From: Alphaproteobacteria bacterium
GTDB taxonomy: Bacteria > Pseudomonadota > Alphaproteobacteria > Oceanibaculales > Oceanibaculaceae
Direction: 5' to 3'
NCBI GenBank assembly: GCA_018823745.1
Contig: JAHJHR010000018.1
Location: 310,001-374,000 of the forward strand
Length of the DNA stretch: 64,000 bases
Shown: in pieces, positions 28,525 through 36,966 of the stretch
Numbering within the stretch: the stretch's first letter is position 1
Layout of the letters: each line of letters opens with the position of its first letter
The notes under the pieces: generated by a model
What the model saw: the letters and a program-made list of their open reading frames with translations, nothing else
Told to the model about the DNA's origin: nothing
Database searches by the model: none
Made by a program: the position numbers and the translations under genes

Positions 28525-28929
28525 ATGTTCAGCGTCACCGTCCGCGACCATTTCATGATCGCCCACAGCTTCGTCGGCGAAGTGTTCGGCCCCGCCCAGG
28601 CGCTGCATGGCGCCACCTATGTGGTCGATGTCGAATTCCGCCGCCCGCAGCTCGACAGCGACAGCATCGTCGTCGATATCGGCCGCGCGACCGAGGCGCT
28701 GAAGGCCGTGCTGGCCGAATTCAACTTCAAGAATCTGGATGATGAGACCCAGTTCCGCGGCCAGAACACGACCACCGAGTTCATGGCCAAGGTGGTGTTC
28801 GACCGCATGGCGGCACGCATCGCTTCCGGCGATCTCGGCGCGCAGGCCAGCGGTTTGAGCGGCATGAAGGTGGTCTTGCACGAATCGCATGCCGCCTGGG
28901 CCGCCTATGAGGGCGCGCTGGCTTCGTGA
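28525..28929 (+). CDS. 6-pyruvoyltetrahydropterin synthase/QueD-fold protein with altered active site
   Basis: 134-residue protein of the PTPS/6-carboxytetrahydropterin synthase family, recognisable from [44 protein letters not shown] and [12 protein letters not shown]. Of the zinc histidines, His14 and His28 remain, but the third (HxH) is Ala30. The catalytic Cys, six residues before His28 in the rat enzyme, is Gly22, and the catalytic Asp-His is Asp72-Asp73. Standard PTPS or QueD chemistry is therefore doubtful; a different reaction or a binding role is possible. It starts 10 bases after the dehydrogenase and its stop overlaps the next start. Confidence 0.85.
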   Translation: MFSVTVRDHFMIAHSFVGEVFGPAQALHGATYVVDVEFRRPQLDSDSIVVDIGRATEALKAVLAEFNFKNLDDETQFRGQNTTTEFMAKVVFDRMAARIASGDLGAQASGLSGMKVVLHESHAAWAAYEGALAS

Positions 28930-29981
28930 CGAAAACCCTGCATTTCCTGCTGCCGGGCGACCCGGACACGCGCACTGGCGGCTATCTCTATGATTCCCGG
29001 ATGATGCGGGAAGTGCAGGCCCTGGGCTGGTCGGTCCGGCATCACCGGCTGGCTGACGGTTTTCCCTTTCCCGACGAGGCCGGGCGGCAACACGCCGATG
29101 CCGTTCTCGGCGCCCTACCGGATGGCGCCCTGACCCTGGTGGACGGGCTGGCCCTCGGTGTGCTGCCGGAGGCCGCTGGACGGCACGCAGACCGCCTCAG
29201 GCTGGTCGGGCTGGTCCACCACCCCCTGGCGGCGGAGACCGGCCTCAGCGAGGCCCAGAGATCGTTTCTCGTTACCAGCGAGGTGGACGCCCTGGCCGCG
29301 ACGCGGCACATCATTGTCACCAGCCCCTTCACCGCCACGGCGCTGGCCGGCTATGGCGTGACGCCGGACCGGGTGACGACCATCCTGCCCGGCACCGATG
29401 CCGCGCCCCCGGCGCGTGGCTCTGCGGAGGGAGATGGCGGCCCCGAACTGGCCCTGCTGAGTGTTGGGTCGCTGACGCCGCGCAAGGGACATGATGTTCT
29501 GCTGACGGCGCTGGCCCGGCTGGTGGATCGCGACTGGCACCTGACTCTGGCCGGCGGCGCACGCGATGCGGAAACCGCCGGGCAGATTGAAAATATCATC
29601 CGCCACAAGGCCTTGTCGTCCCGCGTGACCTTGCAGGGCGAGGTCGACCAGGCCACGCTCACCCACCTCTATGACCGGGCCGACCTGTTCGTCCTGGCCT
29701 CGCATTACGAAGGCTATGGCATGGTCTTCGCCGAGGCACTGGCCCGCGGCCTGCCGATCCTCGGCACCACCGGCGGGGCGATACCAACGACCGTGCCGGC
29801 CGATGCCGGCCTGCTGGTGCCGCCCGGCGATGTCGAGGCGCTGGCGGCGGCTCTGGCCCGCCTGATGGACGAGCCCGCCTTACGGCATTGCCTGCGGCAG
29901 GGCGCGCTGGCCGCGCGCGCCGCCTTGCCCGGCTGGCCCGATTCGGCGCGGGATTTCGCCGCCGTGCTGGAGCGGCTATGA
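28926..29981 (+). CDS. GT4-family glycosyltransferase
   Basis: 351-residue GT-B fold glycosyltransferase. N-terminal domain opens with [20 protein letters not shown]; the C-terminal domain has [16 protein letters not shown] and the GT4 EX7E-type block [20 protein letters not shown]. Start is GTG at 28926, sharing bases with the upstream stop (GTGA), and its stop overlaps the methyltransferase ATG. No membrane helices. Sugar donor and acceptor are unknown; the neighbour genes suggest a pterin-like or lipid-linked small acceptor. Confidence 0.87.
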   Translation: MTKTLHFLLPGDPDTRTGGYLYDSRMMREVQALGWSVRHHRLADGFPFPDEAGRQHADAVLGALPDGALTLVDGLALGVLPEAAGRHADRLRLVGLVHHPLAAETGLSEAQRSFLVTSEVDALAATRHIIVTSPFTATALAGYGVTPDRVTTILPGTDAAPPARGSAEGDGGPELALLSVGSLTPRKGHDVLLTALARLVDRDWHLTLAGGARDAETAGQIENIIRHKALSSRVTLQGEVDQATLTHLYDRADLFVLASHYEGYGMVFAEALARGLPILGTTGGAIPTTVPADAGLLVPPGDVEALAAALARLMDEPALRHCLRQGALAARAALPGWPDSARDFAAVLERL

Positions 29982-30847
29982 GCGGCTTCGAGGCCTCCTG
30001 GCTGGCGCTGCGCGCGCGCTATGACGCGGCGGCCCGCAATCCTGAGCTGCTGGCCCGGCTGGTCGCTTGGCGGCAGCAGCGCGGGCCTCTGGGTCTGGTC
30101 GATCTGGGTTCCGGCACCGGTGCCACGCTGCGCGCTTTGGCGCCGGTGCTGGGCGGAGAGCAGCGCTGGCTGCTGGTCGATCACGACCCGGCGCTGCTGG
30201 ACACGATCCAGCCGGAAACACGGCGCTGGGCAGAAACACAGGGTCATGAAATCCACGCGGCTGAGGCGGGTTTTACCCTGTCGGGCGACGGCTTCAGCGC
30301 ACAGGTGACGCCGTTCCAGGCCGATCTGTCCGGCGGCCTGTCGGCCCTGCCCACACAGGACGCCGAAATCGTAACCGCCTCCGCCTTGCTGGATCTGGTC
30401 TCGGCTGAGTGGCTGGAGCTTCTGGTTGGTTTCTGCTGCGAACACCGCCTGGCCTGCTATGCCGCACTCAGCTATGACGGCGATATGGGCTGGAACCCGC
30501 AGGACCGGATGGATGACGACCTCCATGCCCTGTTCGACCGGCACCAGCGCGGCGAGAAAAGCTTCGGCCGCGCCCTGGGGCCGGATGCGGCCAGGGCGAC
30601 GGCAGAATGCTTCACCGCCGCCGGCTTTACCGTGCAGAGCGGCAAGAGCGACTGGCAGATGGGTGGCGAGGATCGGGACATGCAGGAAGCCCTGCTCGCC
30701 GGCTATGTGCAGGCCGCGCGGGAGCTCGCCCCCGACCGCAGCGCGGAGATCGAGCTGTGGCGCCAGCGCCGCCGGATGGCGATTGGCATCGGCAGCAGCC
30801 GGCACCGCGTCGGCCACATCGATATTCTTGCTATACCAAAGAGTTAG
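29978..30847 (+). CDS. class I SAM-dependent methyltransferase
   Basis: 289 residues. Motif I is LVDLGSGTGATLRAL, the acidic loop is LLVDHDP, and motif IV-like TASALLDLVSAEWLELL follows. The start ATG overlaps the glycosyltransferase stop (ATGA), showing tight coupling. It ends 2 bases before the convergent RibD-like gene. Substrate unknown; presumed to methylate the product of this cluster. Confidence 0.83.
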   Translation: MSGFEASWLALRARYDAAARNPELLARLVAWRQQRGPLGLVDLGSGTGATLRALAPVLGGEQRWLLVDHDPALLDTIQPETRRWAETQGHEIHAAEAGFTLSGDGFSAQVTPFQADLSGGLSALPTQDAEIVTASALLDLVSAEWLELLVGFCCEHRLACYAALSYDGDMGWNPQDRMDDDLHALFDRHQRGEKSFGRALGPDAARATAECFTAAGFTVQSGKSDWQMGGEDRDMQEALLAGYVQAARELAPDRSAEIELWRQRRRMAIGIGSSRHRVGHIDILAIPKS

Positions 30848-30849
30848 AT

Positions 30850-31644
30850 TTAGTTCCTGAGGTCGAAATCGAACAGGACGTCTGACCCCATCCGGGCAAT
30901 CCGGCAGGGCGGGCGCAGGGCCTCGTCGAGTTTCTGTATCGTCGGCAGGTTGATCGCCGGAATGCCGGAGCCGATCAGCATCGGTGCCACCACGATCTGC
31001 AGGCGGTCGAGTAGACCGGCCTGAAGGAAGGTCGAGACGGTGATCCCGCCGCCCTCAATGAAAACCCGGTCCAGCCCGCGTTCCTTCAGCACGGCCAGGA
31101 TTGCCTTTGGATCAAGCCCCTGCCCGCCATCCGAGGTCACAGCCGGCGGTAGCACGATGCGCTCGCCCGGCCCCTCCGCCACGCGCGTCAGAACCAGGGT
31201 CGGGGCATCGCTGTCGGTGAATATCTTGTGCACCGATTCCAGCCGGCCCGTTGGATCGATCACCACCCGTACCGGGTTGACCCCCGGCACATGGCGCACG
31301 GTCAGCGCCGGATCGTCCGACGCCACGGTGCCAGCACCAACCACCACGGCATCGGCCAGCGCGCGCAGCCGGTGCAGGTGGATGATGTTCTCCTCCCCGG
31401 TCACGTAATGCGAATGGCCGGTTTCGGTGGCGATCCGGCCATCGAGACTCTGGCCCAGATGACCCAGCACGAAGGGACCGGTCACCAGAGCGCCATACAG
31501 GTCGAGAAAGGCGTGCCCCGGCCCGCTGACCGCCTCCGGCAGGGCCATGCGCCCCTTGCGCCCGGCATTGAGCAGCCGGGGCCAGAGCGCCTGGATTTCG
31601 GTGTCATGCGAGGAAAATCCGGTCACAGGATTCCTTCCCGCCAC
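30850..31644 (-). CDS. RibD C-terminal-type (dihydrofolate-reductase-fold) reductase
   Basis: 264-residue protein with the reductase domain of RibD but no deaminase domain. Motifs are GHLGQSLDGRIATETG, DAVVVGAGTVASDDPALTVR, VIDPTGRL, VFIEGGGITVSTFLQ and APMLIGSG. The first 55 residues are an unassigned extension; a shorter start at Met33 is possible. Such stand-alone proteins reduce aminopyrimidine ribitol precursors or pterins with NADPH. Last of a three-gene minus-strand operon that converges on the pterin/glycosyltransferase operon. Confidence 0.85.
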   Translation of the reverse strand: MAGRNPVTGFSSHDTEIQALWPRLLNAGRKGRMALPEAVSGPGHAFLDLYGALVTGPFVLGHLGQSLDGRIATETGHSHYVTGEENIIHLHRLRALADAVVVGAGTVASDDPALTVRHVPGVNPVRVVIDPTGRLESVHKIFTDSDAPTLVLTRVAEGPGERIVLPPAVTSDGGQGLDPKAILAVLKERGLDRVFIEGGGITVSTFLQAGLLDRLQIVVAPMLIGSGIPAINLPTIQKLDEALRPPCRIARMGSDVLFDFDLRN

Positions 31645-31650
31645 CCTGCC

Positions 31651-32262
31651 CTACTGGCGGATGGCCTCCAGCTCGATGATCAGGTCGATGGTATCACCGA
31701 CCATGCCGTTATCCACGCCATAGGTCATGCCAAAATCGCTGCGCTTGACGCTGCCGCGTGCGGAAATGCCGGTGACGTAATTCGGCTTCGACAGTACGCC
31801 GCCACCAAACGGGTATTCGGCGCTCTTGTTCCAGGTCACGTCCAGCGTGACCGGCTTGCTGACGCCCAGCAGGGTCAGGTTACCGGTGACCTTGCCTTTG
31901 CGCTCGCCCATCGGCTCCGCCTTGGTCATGACGAAGCGAATGTCCGGGAATTCCTTGGCATTCAGGAAATCCGGGCCACGCAGATGCGCGTCGCGCTTGT
32001 CGTGGCTGGTAAAGACGCTGGCGCTCTTTATCGTGATCGTCAGATCGGACAGGGCACGGGTTTCCTCATCGAAGGTGAACCCCCCGCTCGCCTCGCGGAA
32101 CATGCCCAGCGTCGAGGCATAGCCGATATGGCTGACCAGGAAGCCGAAGGCCATATGCTCGGGATCGATCTTGTACTGCGCCGGTGCCGCCTCGGCACGA
32201 CCGGCGAGCGCCAACGGCAGGGCAATGGCCAGGGCGCAGAGGCCACGGGAAAATCGGTTCAT
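31651..32262 (-). CDS. secreted YceI-family lipid-binding protein
   Basis: 203-residue precursor with Sec signal peptide (MNRFSRGLCALAIALPLALA, cleavage near AEAA). The mature domain is the YceI lipocalin-like barrel with IDPEHMAFGFLVSHIGYAS, DKRDAHLRGPDFLNAKEFP and FGMTYGVDNGMVGD. YceI proteins bind isoprenoid chains in the periplasm. Start ATG overlaps the upstream CDP-alcohol phosphatidyltransferase stop by four bases (ATGA), and it precedes the RibD-like gene by 6 bases, so a lipid or isoprenoid partner in this cluster is suggested. Confidence 0.9.
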   Translation of the reverse strand: MNRFSRGLCALAIALPLALAGRAEAAPAQYKIDPEHMAFGFLVSHIGYASTLGMFREASGGFTFDEETRALSDLTITIKSASVFTSHDKRDAHLRGPDFLNAKEFPDIRFVMTKAEPMGERKGKVTGNLTLLGVSKPVTLDVTWNKSAEYPFGGGVLSKPNYVTGISARGSVKRSDFGMTYGVDNGMVGDTIDLIIELEAIRQ

Positions 32263-32996
32263 GTCTGGTCCTTTTTCGCCTGTCGGTAGAGCCAGAAAGC
32301 ATCGGCCGCGAATGAGGCAGCGACAAGGCCAACCGCCGATCCGGCCAGCAGAAGCACAAGAGACGGCGGCATTCCCGGCGCCAGCGCGCCCAGCAGGCCG
32401 ATGGCCTGCGCCACGAACACCGCCTTGCGCCGGAAGCGCGGCGGCAAGGGCCGGTCGAAGCGCGGCATGACCAGCAGCCAGCCGACGAAAAGATAGCGCA
32501 TCAGCCCGCACAGCACGATCCACGGCCCGACACTGCCGCCTTGCGCCACCAGCAGCGCCAGCACCAGGGTCAGAAAGGCGTCGACCTCCATGTCGAAGCG
32601 CGCGCCGTAGCGGCTGGCAATCCCGGAATGCCGCGCGATATAGCCGTCCAGCCCGTCCAGAGCCAGGATCGCCAGGGCCGCCAGCGGCACGGCCCAGCCT
32701 GCCGCCGTCACCTTTTCGGGATGGCCGATCAGCCCGGCCAGCAGGCAGACGGCGACGGCCCGGCCCAGCGTAACCAGATTGGCCGCGCCGAAATGAAGAT
32801 GCGGCGCGTGATATGGCAGGCCGCGCAGCAGCAGCAGCGCGATCACCGCATAGGGCACGGCCACCTGCAGGCCATGGAATGCCGGCAGTTCCGCCGCCAG
32901 CACCAGTACCAGCAGACAGGCAGCCCCCAGCAGCACGGCACCCAGCGTGCCAAGCCGCAGGCGCGAGGGAACCCCGATATCGTGTGTCATGCTCAT
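32259..32996 (-). CDS. CDP-alcohol phosphatidyltransferase
   Basis: 245-residue integral membrane enzyme with about seven helices. The family signature D-G-x2-A-R-x8-G-x3-D-x3-D is complete: Asp117-Gly118, Ala121-Arg122, Gly131, Asp135 and Asp139. It transfers a phosphoalcohol head group from CDP-linked donor. The acceptor cannot be inferred; it is not close in context to pgsA or pssA neighbours. First gene of the minus-strand operon with YceI and the RibD-like reductase. Confidence 0.9.
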   Translation of the reverse strand: MSMTHDIGVPSRLRLGTLGAVLLGAACLLVLVLAAELPAFHGLQVAVPYAVIALLLLRGLPYHAPHLHFGAANLVTLGRAVAVCLLAGLIGHPEKVTAAGWAVPLAALAILALDGLDGYIARHSGIASRYGARFDMEVDAFLTLVLALLVAQGGSVGPWIVLCGLMRYLFVGWLLVMPRFDRPLPPRFRRKAVFVAQAIGLLGALAPGMPPSLVLLLAGSAVGLVAASFAADAFWLYRQAKKDQT

Positions 32997-33197
32997 GATG
33001 GAAAACGATCCTGCACTGCGCTCAACGGCTACTCTCTACCCCTCTTTACGTGAAAACGCTTACAGCGGATGGCAGAAAAACGCCCTTTGCGCTTGACCCG
33101 GCGAATGGGCTCTGAATGATGGCTGGCGAAACAGGCGTTGATGGCGCTCTCCATCCGCTTCGATCCCGTCAATAACCTTAAATCAAATGGACGCCCC
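32997..33197. other. Divergent promoter region
   Basis: 201 bases between divergent genes with no coding content. A TTGACC at 33092-33097 could be a -35 for the plus-strand gene, but the downstream -10 is poor. Confidence 0.35.
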
Positions 33198-34796
33198 ATG
33201 AGAGATTTCCACCGCCCCGGCCGTTCGCCGGTCTATGCCCAGAACGCCGCGGTCGCCACCTCGCATCCGCAGGCGACGCTGGCCGCGCTGAATATCCTGC
33301 AGCAGGGCGGCAATGCCGTCGATGCCGCCGTCGCCGCCGTGGCGCTGCTCGGCGTCATCGAGCCGGCGATGACCGGCATCGGTGGCGATTGCTTCGTGCT
33401 CTATGTGCCGAAGGGCAAAGGCAAGGTGATCGCGCTGAACGGCTCCGGCAAGGCCCCGGCCGCCGCCCGCGCCGAATGGTATGCCGAACGCGGCGAGACC
33501 ACGCAGGCGCTGAACAGCCCGCATGGCGTTACCATTCCGGGCGCCGTCGCCGCCTGGGACCGGCTGGTCGCCGATCACGGCACCAAGTCGCTGGGCGAAT
33601 TGCTGCAACCGGCCATCAAGGCCGCCGAGGAAGGCTTCGTCGTCGCCCCCAAGGTCGGCAGCGACTGGGCCGGCGATGCACCGCGCCTGGCCGCCGATCC
33701 GGTCAGCAGCAAGATCGTGCTGGTGGATGGCAAGGCACCGGCCATCGGCTCCGTCTTCAAGGCGCCGCTGCTGGCGGCCACGCTGAAGAAGATCGCGGCG
33801 AAGGGCCGGGACGGTTTCTACACCGGCGAGGTGGCGGAGGATATCGTCAGCCACCTGAACAGCCGTGGCGGCCTGCACACGCTGGAGGATTTCGCCAGCG
33901 CCGCGCCGGAATATGTCGAGCCGATCAAGACCACCTATAAGGGCCTCGACATCTATGAATGCCCGCCGAACGGCCAGGGCATCACTGCGCTGATCATCCT
34001 GAACATCCTGTCCGGCTTCGACCTGAAGGATGCCGGCCTCAGCGAGGCCGACCGCATCCACCTGCTGGCCGAGGCGACCAAGCTGGCCTATCACCAGCGC
34101 GACGACTACATCGCTGACCCGAATCAGGTAAAAATCCCGGTCGAGAAGATCCTCAGCGCCGGCTATGCCGATGCGCTGCGCGCCCGCATCGACATGGGCA
34201 AGGCCGGCGCACCGGTCTCCGTCGATGTCGACAGCGTCGAGCACAAGGACACCACCTATCTCTGTGTGGTGGACAAGGACGGCAACGCGATCTCCTTCAT
34301 CAATTCGGTGTTCCACGGCTTCGGCAGCACCATCGTCACGCCGAAGACCGGCGTGGTGCTGCAGAATCGCGGCCTGTCGTTCAAGTTCGCGCCGGGTCAT
34401 GTGAATTCCATCGCGCCCGGCAAGCGGCCGATGCACACCATCATCCCGGCCATGGCGATGAAGGGCGATACCTGCGTCGGCCCGTTCGGTGTGATGGGCG
34501 GCCAGTACCAGTCGACCGGCCATGCCGGCTTCATCAGCAATATTCTGGATCGCGGCATGGACATCCAGGAGGCGATGGACGCCCCCCGGACCTTTGCCTA
34601 TGCCGGCCCGCTGCAGGTGGAAAACGGCGTCGATGCGGCGACCATCGCCGATCTGGAAAAGCGCGGCCACACGGTCGAGCGCGCCCCGGCGAAGAAGCCG
34701 ATCGGCGGCAGCCAGGCGATCTTCCGCGATCTGGAGACCGGCGTTCTGGTCGCCGGGTCCGACCCGCGCAAGGATGGCTGCGCGCTGGGCTACTAA
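33198..34796 (+). CDS. gamma-glutamyltransferase family protein (cytoplasmic type)
   Basis: 532-residue N-terminal nucleophile hydrolase. The autoprocessing site is Thr352 in HKDTTYLCVVDKDGNAIS, with FGVMGGQYQSTGHA and the PMHTIIPAMA region in the small subunit. The large-subunit block ALLGVIEPAMTGIGGDCFV is typical. No signal peptide is present, unlike the periplasmic Ggt, so it may act on intracellular gamma-glutamyl compounds or belong to the YwrD-like group. Start at 33198 lacks a clear ribosome site; the frame remains open from a TTG at 33138. Confidence 0.9.
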   Translation: MRDFHRPGRSPVYAQNAAVATSHPQATLAALNILQQGGNAVDAAVAAVALLGVIEPAMTGIGGDCFVLYVPKGKGKVIALNGSGKAPAAARAEWYAERGETTQALNSPHGVTIPGAVAAWDRLVADHGTKSLGELLQPAIKAAEEGFVVAPKVGSDWAGDAPRLAADPVSSKIVLVDGKAPAIGSVFKAPLLAATLKKIAAKGRDGFYTGEVAEDIVSHLNSRGGLHTLEDFASAAPEYVEPIKTTYKGLDIYECPPNGQGITALIILNILSGFDLKDAGLSEADRIHLLAEATKLAYHQRDDYIADPNQVKIPVEKILSAGYADALRARIDMGKAGAPVSVDVDSVEHKDTTYLCVVDKDGNAISFINSVFHGFGSTIVTPKTGVVLQNRGLSFKFAPGHVNSIAPGKRPMHTIIPAMAMKGDTCVGPFGVMGGQYQSTGHAGFISNILDRGMDIQEAMDAPRTFAYAGPLQVENGVDAATIADLEKRGHTVERAPAKKPIGGSQAIFRDLETGVLVAGSDPRKDGCALGY

Positions 34797-34800
34797 GCGG

Positions 34801-36024
34801 CTAATCGCCGGAACGGACCTCGCTCAGGGTGGCACGCGCCGCCCTGAGCCGGGACCGGCGCACCATCAGGAAGGCGGCCAGGCCCAGCACGGTGCAGGCG
34901 GTCATCATGAAGACCAGCGGCCCGGCGCTGTCCGACAGGACATGGCCCAGGATCAGCGTCAGCAGCCCGCCCAGCGCCATCTGCAGGAACCCCAGCAGGC
35001 CGGAGGCCGATCCCGCAAGCGTCGGATCGACGCTGACCGCGCCCGACACGCCGCTTGGCTGGCTGGTGCCATTGCCCATGGCGATGACCCCCATCGGGCC
35101 GAACAGGGCCACCAGCGAAAACGGCTGGAAGATCAGGCCGGCGATCAGGGCGAGCACGCCGGCGGATGATATGGCGATGCCGATGGCGATCATCCGGTCG
35201 ACACCGTACCGCATGGTCAGGCGCCCGGCGATGAAGCTGCCCGACATATAACCGATCGATACCAGGATGAAATAAATCCCGTAATCCTGCGGCGTGCCGT
35301 GGATGACCTCGATCACCACATAGGGCGCGCCGCCGATGAAGGCGAAGAACGCCCCGGTGGAAAAGGCAACCGACAGCGCATAGCCCATATAGACCGGCTG
35401 GCGCAGCAGCCTTCCATAGGCCTGCAGCATGCCGCCCAGATTGACGCTCTCGATGCGCTGGAAATTGGTCTCGTGCAGCCAGCGCCAGGCGCCGGCCAGC
35501 ACCACTGCCCCAAAGACGGCAATCGCGATGAAGGTCGCATGCCAGCCGAACCAGGCATCGAGATAGCCGCCAATCGCCGGCGAGACAGCCGGTGCAACCG
35601 CCATCGCCATGACGATATAGGCCAGCACGCTGGCCGCCCGGTCACGGCCATGGACGTCGCGCACGATGGCCCGCGTCAGCACCATGCCGGCGCAGCCGCC
35701 CACCGCCTGCACCACACGCCCCAGGATCAGGAATTCGACACTGGGCGCGATCAGCGCCACCACGCTGGACACGACATAGAGCGCCAGCCCGGCCAGCAGC
35801 ACCGGCCGGCGGCCATATTTGTCGGAGAGCGGCCCATAGATCAGCTGCCCGACCGCAACACCCGCCAGATACAGGGTCAGCGTCAGCTGGATCGTCGCGT
35901 AATCCGTATCAAAGACCCGCACCATATGCGGCATCGAGGGCAGGAAGATATTGAGGGCCAGCGGGCCGGTCATGGTCACCGCGACCAGGATCGCGGTGGG
36001 CGGCACGGGACGAACGAGCGACAT
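34801..36024 (-). CDS. Bcr/CflA-type MFS drug-resistance transporter
   Basis: 407-residue twelve-helix transporter of the DHA1 (Bcr/CflA) group. Motifs include IFLPSMPHM in TM1, GQLIYGPLSDKYGRRPVLL between TM2 and TM3, and GMVLTRAIVRDVHGRDRAA in the motif-C region. By family a proton-driven exporter of drugs or small metabolites. The start is uncertain: 36022-36024 (MSLVRP) is family-like, and GTG at 36081 is also open; neither has a clear ribosome site. Confidence 0.87.
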   Translation of the reverse strand: MSLVRPVPPTAILVAVTMTGPLALNIFLPSMPHMVRVFDTDYATIQLTLTLYLAGVAVGQLIYGPLSDKYGRRPVLLAGLALYVVSSVVALIAPSVEFLILGRVVQAVGGCAGMVLTRAIVRDVHGRDRAASVLAYIVMAMAVAPAVSPAIGGYLDAWFGWHATFIAIAVFGAVVLAGAWRWLHETNFQRIESVNLGGMLQAYGRLLRQPVYMGYALSVAFSTGAFFAFIGGAPYVVIEVIHGTPQDYGIYFILVSIGYMSGSFIAGRLTMRYGVDRMIAIGIAISSAGVLALIAGLIFQPFSLVALFGPMGVIAMGNGTSQPSGVSGAVSVDPTLAGSASGLLGFLQMALGGLLTLILGHVLSDSAGPLVFMMTACTVLGLAAFLMVRRSRLRAARATLSEVRSGD

Positions 36025-36213
36025 GGAACGGGGCCTGGATATGAAGGCTGAGACAGAACCGGCATAGACCGGATTGGACACGCCACGGTAGCATTATTTT
36101 CAGCAATGCAATATTTCATCCGCCGAGACCGGAGGCGGACCGGATGGCTGGTCTTTTTGCGGGGCCTCACCTAATTTGCTGGGCAAGAAATCAACCCTGT
36201 CGAGGAAGCCACC

Positions 36214-36813
36214 ATGTCATCGCCGAAGACTCTGCTGGAAATGTCCGGCGCGTCGCTGATCCCATCCGCCTTGTCGCAGTCGGTCATCATCTCAATCGAC
36301 TGCCAGAACGAATATGTGAATGGCGGCATTGCCCTGCCGGATATCACGCCGGCGCTGGAAGAGGCCGCGCGGGTGCTGGCAGCGGGCCGCAAGGCCGGCA
36401 CGCCGATCCTCCATATCGCCCATCGCGGCCGCGCCGGCGGCGCCTTCGACCCCGACGGGCCGCGTGGCCAGATCGTCGATCTGGTCCGGCCGGAAGGCGA
36501 CGAGGCTGTCATCTGGAAGCCCCTGCCGAACGCCTTCGCCAATACCGATTTGCACCAGGCCTTGCAGAAGATCGGCCGCAAGGAGCTGATCCTGATCGGC
36601 TTCCAGACCCATATGTGCGTCAGCTCCACCGCCCGCGCGGCGCTCGATCTCGGCTATCGCTGCACCATCGTCGACAAGGCGAGCGGCACCCGCGACCTGC
36701 CGATCCCCGGCGGCGGCGTCATCTCCGCCCCCGATCTGCACCGCGCCTCCCTCGCCGCCCTGGCCGACCGCTTCGCCATCATCGCCCCGACTGCCGCCGA
36801 TTTGCCGGTTTAG
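36214..36813 (+). CDS. isochorismatase-like cysteine hydrolase
   Basis: 199 residues. The catalytic triad is recognisable: Asp in SIDCQNEY, Lys in VIWKPLPNAF, and Cys in GFQTHMCVSSTARAALD, with a cis-peptide region before the Cys. Family members hydrolyse nicotinamide, isochorismate, N-carbamoyl compounds or other amides. Specificity cannot be given. Monocistronic and followed by family A palindromic repeat. Confidence 0.87.
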   Translation: MSSPKTLLEMSGASLIPSALSQSVIISIDCQNEYVNGGIALPDITPALEEAARVLAAGRKAGTPILHIAHRGRAGGAFDPDGPRGQIVDLVRPEGDEAVIWKPLPNAFANTDLHQALQKIGRKELILIGFQTHMCVSSTARAALDLGYRCTIVDKASGTRDLPIPGGGVISAPDLHRASLAALADRFAIIAPTAADLPV

Positions 36814-36821
36814 GCGTCTTC

Positions 36822-36934
36822 CCACTTTCTCCTTCGTCACCCTCGGGCTTGACCCGAGGGTCCAGCCGTCCTTGCCAATCGCTCGGTCAATGGATAGTCG
36901 GGTCAAGCCCGACTATGACGAAAGAGAAAGTGGA
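36822..36934. repeat. Dispersed palindromic repeat, family A copy 2
   Basis: Nearly identical to 21429-21528 over about 99 bases. Here the whole unit is also bounded by an 18-base inverted repeat with one mismatch: CCACTTTCTCCTTCGTCA (36822-36839) and TGACGAAAGAGAAAGTGG (36916-36933). Internal hairpins are CCTCGGGCTTGACCCGAGG and AGTCGGGTCAAGCCCGACT. It sits between convergent genes. Confidence 0.85.
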
Positions 36935-36966
36935 ACCGGCACAAGAGAAAGAGGAAGCGGAAACCC

